DNA from: Nannocystis exedens
Lineage (GTDB): Bacteria > Myxococcota_A > Polyangia > Polyangiales > Polyangiaceae
Direction: 5' to 3'
Length of the DNA: 45,703 bases
Assembly: GCA_945861885.1 (NCBI GenBank)
Contig: CAMAVR010000025.1
Coordinates: 1 to 45,703 of the forward strand
Under the pieces are notes generated by a model that saw only the letters and a list, made by a program, of their open reading frames with translations, searched no databases and was not told where the DNA came from. Made by a program: the position numbers and the translations under genes. Shown here piece by piece: positions 41,499 through 45,703 of the stretch. The first letter of the stretch is position 1; every line of letters starts with the position of its first letter.

Positions 41499-43367
41499 AT
41501 GACCAACGTACTGTCGTTTCAAGGGCGCGTCGCGATCGTCACGGGAGCTGGTGGTGGGCTCGGGCGCGAATACGCGCTTTTACTCGCGAAACGAGGCTGC
41601 CGCGTCGTGGTGAATGACCTCGGCGGCGCAGCCAACGGAGCAGGCGAGAGCAGCCGAGCCGCCGATTCTGTCGTCGACGAAATTCGCGCGCTCGGAGGCG
41701 AAGCGATTGCCAATTACGATTCGGTCGAGGCAGGAGAGAAGGTCGTCGCTACAGCGTTAGAGAAGTACGGCAAAGTCGATATTTTGATAAATAACGCCGG
41801 CATCCTGCGCGACTCAAGCTTTCATAAGATGACGGCCGACGATTGGAACAGAGTCGTCGGAGTCCATCTGAGCGGCGCGTTCCACGTGACTCAAGCGGCA
41901 TGGCGCGTGATGCGCGAGCTCGGCTACGGCCGCGTCGTCATGACAACGTCGGCGGCGGGGCTGTACGGTAATTTTGGGCAGGCAAATTATGCAGCCGCGA
42001 AGCTTGGGCTCGTAGGGCTGGCAAAATCGCTCGCGGTCGAAGGGCGAGCGCGCGGCATTCGGGTGAATGCGGTGGCGCCGATTGCAACATCGCGGCTCAC
42101 CGAGTCGATGTTCACCAAAGAAATGGCAGACGGACTAAGCGCCGCACACGTGAGCCCCCTCGTCGCATATTTGTGCCACGAAAGCTGCGAAAGCAGCGGT
42201 GATGTGTTTGAAGTGGGGGGCGGTTTTATCGCGGGGGTGAGGCTAGAGCGAGCGGAGGGGGTTCTGCTTCGCTCGCGCGAAGAGCTGACGCCAGAGCGCG
42301 TGCGAGATAGCTGGCGAGCGATCGTAGGCTACGAAAGGTCGAGTCATCCGTCAGAGCTTGCGTCAGCGATTCAGCCTTTTTTTGACGCGGCTGTCAGGCC
42401 TGGCGCGGCCCCCGCAGATTCAACAGCCGAGTCCACAACCGGACGCGCGCCGCACGCTCCTGGCGAACACGCGCCGGTGATCGATGTCGAAAGGGCGCTC
42501 GGCTACCAGTTCCCCGATATGAAGTCGAGCTACGATGAGCGCGACCTCGCATTGTATGCGCTCGGCGTCGGGGCCGCGGCCGATCCGCGCGATGAAGCGG
42601 AGCTGCGTTATGTCTACGAGGGGCACCACAAGCCGTTTTGCGCTCTTCCAACATTCGCAGTCGTGCCGGCCATCAATGCGATGATGCAGCTCTTCAAAGA
42701 AGGGCGCATAGCACCAGGGCTAAACTACGGCTTCGAGCGGACATTGCACGGCGAGCAGTTTGTCGAAATCCGAAGGGCAATCCCGCTAAACGCAAAGTTG
42801 ACCCACAAAAGTCGAATCAAGAATATTTTCGATAAGGGGAAGAACGCGCTCGTCGTGACGGAGACAAGAAGCTTCGACGACGAGGGGAGGGAGCTCTTCC
42901 ACAACGAGACGACAACAGTCGTGCGAGGCGCGGGCGGTTGGGGCGGCGATCGCGGTCCGGCCGCGGTCCCTGGCGTGAATAGCGCAAAGCCCGATCGCGA
43001 GGCTGATGCATCACTCACAGAGTTGATCGGCCAGAACCAAGCGCTCATTTATCGTCTGTCCGGCGATTTTAATCCGCTGCACGTCGATGCAGAGTTTGCA
43101 AAGAATTTTGGATTCGAAAGGCCCATTCTCCACGGTTTATGCACGTTTGGGTACGCCGGGCGTCACATCGCAAAAGCGGTGTGCGGCGGCGACGCGAGCT
43201 TGATAAACAGCATTCGCGTGCGGTTCGCTGAGCCGGTATTCCCAGGTGAAACGCTGCAAACCGAGATTTGGAAAGAGTCGGAGACCAAAGTAATTTTTCA
43301 GTGCAGAGTGGTCGAGCGGGACAAAATTGTTCTATCGAACGGGATAGCCGGGTTAAACGCGCGGTAG
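41499..43367 (+). CDS. MFE-2-like fusion: 3-hydroxyacyl-CoA dehydrogenase plus 2-enoyl-CoA hydratase
   Basis: 622 residues. Domain 1 (about 1-260): SDR with GAGGGLGRE (17-24), NNAG (98-101), Ser151 and Y164-AAAK168, and the NDLGGAANG cofactor loop typical of the peroxisomal multifunctional enzyme type 2 (HSD17B4). A Pro/Ala-rich linker (about 300-330) follows. Domain 2 (about 335-622): double hot-dog hydratase 2 with [16 protein letters not shown] and the catalytic D523-FNPLH528 within the [11 protein letters not shown] motif, then [10 protein letters not shown]. In actinobacteria these functions are mostly separate (Hsd4A, MaoC/ChsH types). Role: hydration and (R)-3-hydroxy oxidation in steroid side-chain beta-oxidation. 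First gene of a three-gene operon. Confidence 0.88.
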   Translation: MTNVLSFQGRVAIVTGAGGGLGREYALLLAKRGCRVVVNDLGGAANGAGESSRAADSVVDEIRALGGEAIANYDSVEAGEKVVATALEKYGKVDILINNAGILRDSSFHKMTADDWNRVVGVHLSGAFHVTQAAWRVMRELGYGRVVMTTSAAGLYGNFGQANYAAAKLGLVGLAKSLAVEGRARGIRVNAVAPIATSRLTESMFTKEMADGLSAAHVSPLVAYLCHESCESSGDVFEVGGGFIAGVRLERAEGVLLRSREELTPERVRDSWRAIVGYERSSHPSELASAIQPFFDAAVRPGAAPADSTAESTTGRAPHAPGEHAPVIDVERALGYQFPDMKSSYDERDLALYALGVGAAADPRDEAELRYVYEGHHKPFCALPTFAVVPAINAMMQLFKEGRIAPGLNYGFERTLHGEQFVEIRRAIPLNAKLTHKSRIKNIFDKGKNALVVTETRSFDDEGRELFHNETTTVVRGAGGWGGDRGPAAVPGVNSAKPDREADASLTELIGQNQALIYRLSGDFNPLHVDAEFAKNFGFERPILHGLCTFGYAGRHIAKAVCGGDASLINSIRVRFAEPVFPGETLQTEIWKESETKVIFQCRVVERDKIVLSNGIAGLNAR

Positions 43368-43408
43368 CCCTCCAACCCCCTCCAAAACGCTCCAAAAGAG
43401 GCCAAAAA

Positions 43409-44590
43409 ATGAAGATGGGACGACGAGTCAATGTCATCGGCGTAGGGATGACCAAGTTCGCAAAGCCGGGGGCGAGTGATGAGTACAACGTGATGGCCGC
43501 CGAGGCCGCGCGTGCCGCCATTGCCGACGCTGGCGTTCAATTTTTAGAAATTGAGCAAGCGTTCGCTGGCTATGTGTACGGCGACAGCACATGTGGGCAG
43601 CGAGCCATTTACGAGGTCGGCCTGACGGGGATTCCGGTCGTCAACGTGAACAACAATTGCGCGACAGGGTCGACAGCGCTGTTTCTCGCAAAGCAGGCGG
43701 TAGCAGGCGGCCTAGCCGAATGCGTTCTCGCGGTCGGTTTCGAGAAGATGGAAAAGGGGGCGCTCGGGTCGAAATACAACGATCGCCTCAATCCGATCGA
43801 CAAACACTTTTCAGTGATGGCTCGGGCGCAAGAGTTAACGGCAGCACCCGCGGCCGCGCAAATGTTCGGCGGGGCGGGGCGCGAGTACATGGCAAAGTAC
43901 GGCGCCAAGAAGGAGACGTTCGCTAAAATCGCCGAGAAGGCGCGAAGTCACGCAAAAAACAACCCAAACGCGATCTTCAATCAACCGCTCACAGTCGATG
44001 AAGTGCTCGCATCCGAAGAGGTGTTCGCACCGCTAACGCGCTACCAGTGCTGCCCGCCAACATGCGGCGCCGCCGCGGCCATCCTCTGTTCAGACGAATT
44101 TGCCAAGAAACACGGAATTTCAAAGCCGGTATGGATCGCGGGCCAGGCGATGACGACCGATACCGAGTCGAGCTTTGGGAGCAGTATGATGAAAATGGTC
44201 GGCTACGATATGGCCGCCGCCGCAGCCAAAAAAGTCTACGAAGAGTCGGGCTGCGGGCCCGATGAAGTCGATGTGGTCGAGCTACACGACTGTTTTACCG
44301 CCAATGAGCTGATTACATATGAGGCGTTAGGGCTCTGTAAAGTCGGCGGAGCTGAGAGGTTTATATGGGACGGCGACAACACTTATGGGGGGAAATACGT
44401 GGTAAATCCATCGGGTGGCCTCCTATCGAAGGGGCATCCGCTAGGGGCCACGGGGCTTGCCCAGTGCGCTGAGCTCGTATGGCAACTTCGAAATCAGGGG
44501 GGGGGCCGGCAGGTTTCTGGCGCTAGTGTCGGTTTGCAGCATAATCTAGGGCTTGGCGGCGCATGCGTCGTGACGATGTACCGCATCTAA
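43409..44590 (+). CDS. SCPx/Ltp1-type 3-oxoacyl-CoA thiolase
   Basis: 393 residues from ATG 43409, with AAAAGAGG 7 bases upstream; the longer frame runs into the MFE gene. Seen: [56 protein letters not shown] with the nucleophile C84, [35 protein letters not shown] (HDCF), and [24 protein letters not shown] (GHPLGATG). It closely matches the thiolase half of animal SCPx and mycobacterial Ltp1 (Rv2790c), from memory. Unlike the Ltp3/Ltp4-like proteins here it keeps the catalytic Cys, so it should cleave 3-oxo side-chain CoA esters made by the preceding MFE-2-like enzyme. Confidence 0.9.
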   Translation: MKMGRRVNVIGVGMTKFAKPGASDEYNVMAAEAARAAIADAGVQFLEIEQAFAGYVYGDSTCGQRAIYEVGLTGIPVVNVNNNCATGSTALFLAKQAVAGGLAECVLAVGFEKMEKGALGSKYNDRLNPIDKHFSVMARAQELTAAPAAAQMFGGAGREYMAKYGAKKETFAKIAEKARSHAKNNPNAIFNQPLTVDEVLASEEVFAPLTRYQCCPPTCGAAAAILCSDEFAKKHGISKPVWIAGQAMTTDTESSFGSSMMKMVGYDMAAAAAKKVYEESGCGPDEVDVVELHDCFTANELITYEALGLCKVGGAERFIWDGDNTYGGKYVVNPSGGLLSKGHPLGATGLAQCAELVWQLRNQGGGRQVSGASVGLQHNLGLGGACVVTMYRI

Positions 44591-44605
44591 CCCCAGGATA
44601 TGGCG

Positions 44606-45292
44606 ATGGCGTTCTCTGAGATCTTCCGGTCAGTTTTTCGACTGGCGACGGCAATAGCATTGGGTGCGCTCTGCCTGTCGGCAGTCGGTTGCGCAGGTAA
44701 TATTTCAACGCCTCTCAAAGAGGGCGAAGGCACTCAACCGCTCGAGCCGGAGAATAGAGCGCCGCGGCCGATGGATCGCTTCGATCGCCATCCAGAGACG
44801 ATCAGCGTCGTGACTGGCAGTCAGCCGGAATACGCATGGGCGCACGGGCGCGCATTCATAAAGGCGCCCATCGACAAAGTCTGGGAAGCGTTGCAAGAGG
44901 TCGATGTCTGCGCCGATCGTCGAAGCGTTACGAGGTGGTCGCTGAAGGAGGAACCGAAAGTCCTTCCCCCTTCGTACATAATTCACAACGTCGTAAAGCA
45001 GATCATCACGGTTGCTTTCGACATGACATGGCTGCTCGAAATCGCTGAGGGGAATGAGGTTCAGCCACAAACAGTCCAAGTCCGCTTTCAAAAAACTGAG
45101 GGGACGGCTTATATACGCATTCTCGCCGGTTCTCTGGTTGCGAGGCGGATCGACGATTCAACGACCGAGCTCGAGCTTATCGAACACATCAACGCGACCG
45201 GCAAAGGCGCTAGTACGGTAGAAACGTATCTAAAAGATTTGTTCGAAAGTATCAGGGCATACGCCCACGGAAAGCCGCTCCCCGAGTATTAG
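44606..45292 (+). CDS. Lipoprotein with START/SRPBCC-like domain
   Basis: 228 residues from ATG 44606, chosen because AGGA lies 7 bases upstream; ATG 44600 is too close to it. Signal peptide with lipobox SAVGC. After an acidic/Pro-rich linker, residues of about 75-220 read AWAHGRAFIKAPIDKVWEALQEVDVC ... SYIIHNVVKQIITVAFDMTWLLEI ... TELELIEHINATG ... VETYLKDLFESIRAYA. The 'IKAPIDKVWEAL' entry strand/helix and the closing amphipathic helix are marks of the SRPBCC (START, polyketide cyclase) fold, which holds a hydrophobic ligand. It is 15 bases after the SCPx gene, in the steroid operon. Inference: an envelope steroid- or lipid-binding protein. Confidence 0.75.
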   Translation: MAFSEIFRSVFRLATAIALGALCLSAVGCAGNISTPLKEGEGTQPLEPENRAPRPMDRFDRHPETISVVTGSQPEYAWAHGRAFIKAPIDKVWEALQEVDVCADRRSVTRWSLKEEPKVLPPSYIIHNVVKQIITVAFDMTWLLEIAEGNEVQPQTVQVRFQKTEGTAYIRILAGSLVARRIDDSTTELELIEHINATGKGASTVETYLKDLFESIRAYAHGKPLPEY

Positions 45293-45317
45293 TGCGTGAT
45301 CTCAAAATCTGATCTGC

Positions 45318-45371
45318 CCACGTAAACGTGCCCGTGCCCGTAAACGTGCCCGTGCCCGTAAACGTGCCCGG
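45318..45371. repeat. CGTAAA/CGTGCC hexamer array
   Basis: Read in hexamers: CGTAAA CGTGCC CGTGCC repeated, ending CGTAAA CGTGCC CGG. The 18-base unit occurs about two and a half times. It lies in the gap after the START-like lipoprotein gene and precedes a T7 run. The remainder of 45293-45425 shows no gene. Confidence 0.85.
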
Positions 45372-45425
45372 TTTTTTTCGGTGCAATGTCGTTTTCAAGC
45401 AACCTTGTCCATCGGCGGTCGATGA

Positions 45426-45703
45426 TCATTCATGATTCTCGACCACGAAAAACTCGACGTTTATCATCTGGCCCTCGACTTCGTTCGTTGCCGGTAAACC
45501 GAGCGCGTCGACGACAAGATGAACTTTGGTGGAAAGGCCGCCGCGAGAGCGCCGTATTCCCTGATTCGCCGCCCCCCTTTTCCGCCCGCAGCGTGTTGGT
45601 GAGCGCGATTGATTGTACTGTCGATGCTGTGCCATTCGTTGTCGCGGTCGGCGGATAGCGCTTGAAAAAGCCGAGTCCACTTTCCTGATTTCGCCCAGCG
45701 ATC
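45426..45703 (-). pseudogene. IS5-family transposase remnant, frameshifted and cut by the window edge
   Basis: On the minus strand one frame from the window edge reads RWAKSGKWTRLFQALSADR ... WHSIDSTINRAHQHAAGG. After an A4G6 run (about 45573-45582) the next part continues in the -1 frame as GIRRSRGGLSTKVHLVVDALGLP. Both halves match the IS5-type DDE catalytic region (D of IDST, RAHQHAAG, RSRGGLSTK). The product ends soon after at 45426, well short of a full transposase, so it is 3'-truncated. The A4G6 run may be a decay frameshift, or the programmed slippage known in the IS427 group of IS5. Confidence 0.75.

Noticed and set aside
43268..43408. Longer start for the SCPx-type thiolase
   Set aside because: The extra 47 residues overlap the MFE-2-like gene in another frame; the ATG at 43409 has a ribosome site and the family's usual N terminus.

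Overview
The window is about 45.7 kb of medium-to-high GC bacterial DNA dominated by a steroid (cholesterol/sterol-type) catabolic gene set, flanked and interrupted by genes for lipoproteins and one secreted RHS-type toxin locus. Several lipoproteins carry a short acidic stretch after the lipobox followed by a 'TSQAM' or 'VSSEL' type sequence, and there are many large secreted proteins of unknown family. Together these suggest a myxobacterium-like (Myxococcota / former Deltaproteobacteria) host. That taxonomic call is inference; no rRNA or tRNA gene was seen.

Layout. 1-332: the end of one plus-strand gene, then a 71-aa putative immunity protein. 329-11041 (minus): a probable secreted toxin locus made of a small lipoprotein, a 1478-aa lipoprotein that repeats the small one's domain at its N terminus, and an 1863-aa SpvB/FG-GAP/RHS protein whose C-terminal tip differs from the core and overlaps the small gene after it. 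11101-16717: steroid block 1, with fadD3-like and two acyl-CoA dehydrogenases (minus) diverging from a KstR-like TetR regulator and a KshA-like Rieske oxygenase (plus). 16718-17164: hexanucleotide repeats and hairpins between convergent genes. 17165-20445 (minus): a lipase-like lipoprotein and an Ig-like lipoprotein. 20635-30079 (minus): steroid block 2, a nine-gene operon-like run (HpnA-like SDR, two DUF35 proteins, ltp4, ltp3, fadD19, chsE4, chsE5, ipdC), diverging from an amidohydrolase-like gene at 30177. 31050-31834: no gene, a large inverted duplication. 31835-34508 (minus): an NCS2-type permease with an extra C-terminal domain, and an unknown lipoprotein. 34616-38296: steroid block 3, with SDR, aldehyde dehydrogenase and ferredoxin (minus) diverging from KshB-like reductase (plus). 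38381-39493: an unknown lipoprotein. 39392-45292: steroid block 4, with acyl-CoA ligase and SCP2 (minus) diverging from an MFE-2-like fusion, an SCPx-type thiolase and a START-like lipoprotein (plus). 45293-45703: hexamer repeats and a frameshifted IS5-type transposase remnant.

How the genes fit together. FadD19, the ChsE4/ChsE5 pair, the MFE-2-like hydratase/dehydrogenase, the SCPx thiolase and Ltp3/Ltp4 with DUF35 partners would shorten the sterol side chain. KshA with KshB would 9-alpha-hydroxylate the nucleus, the step that leads to ring-B opening. FadD3, an acyl-CoA dehydrogenase pair and IpdC would degrade the C/D-ring propionate. KstD, the Hsa enzymes, CYP125 and an uptake system are not in the window.

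The four divergent promoter regions of the steroid blocks all contain a palindrome fitting TnnAACnnGTTnnA, the motif described for actinobacterial KstR. The TetR gene has two of them in front of itself, and I found none upstream of the non-steroid genes. This looks like a KstR-type regulon outside Actinobacteria. All gene names were given by recognising sequence features from memory of the Mycobacterium tuberculosis cholesterol genes; no search was run.
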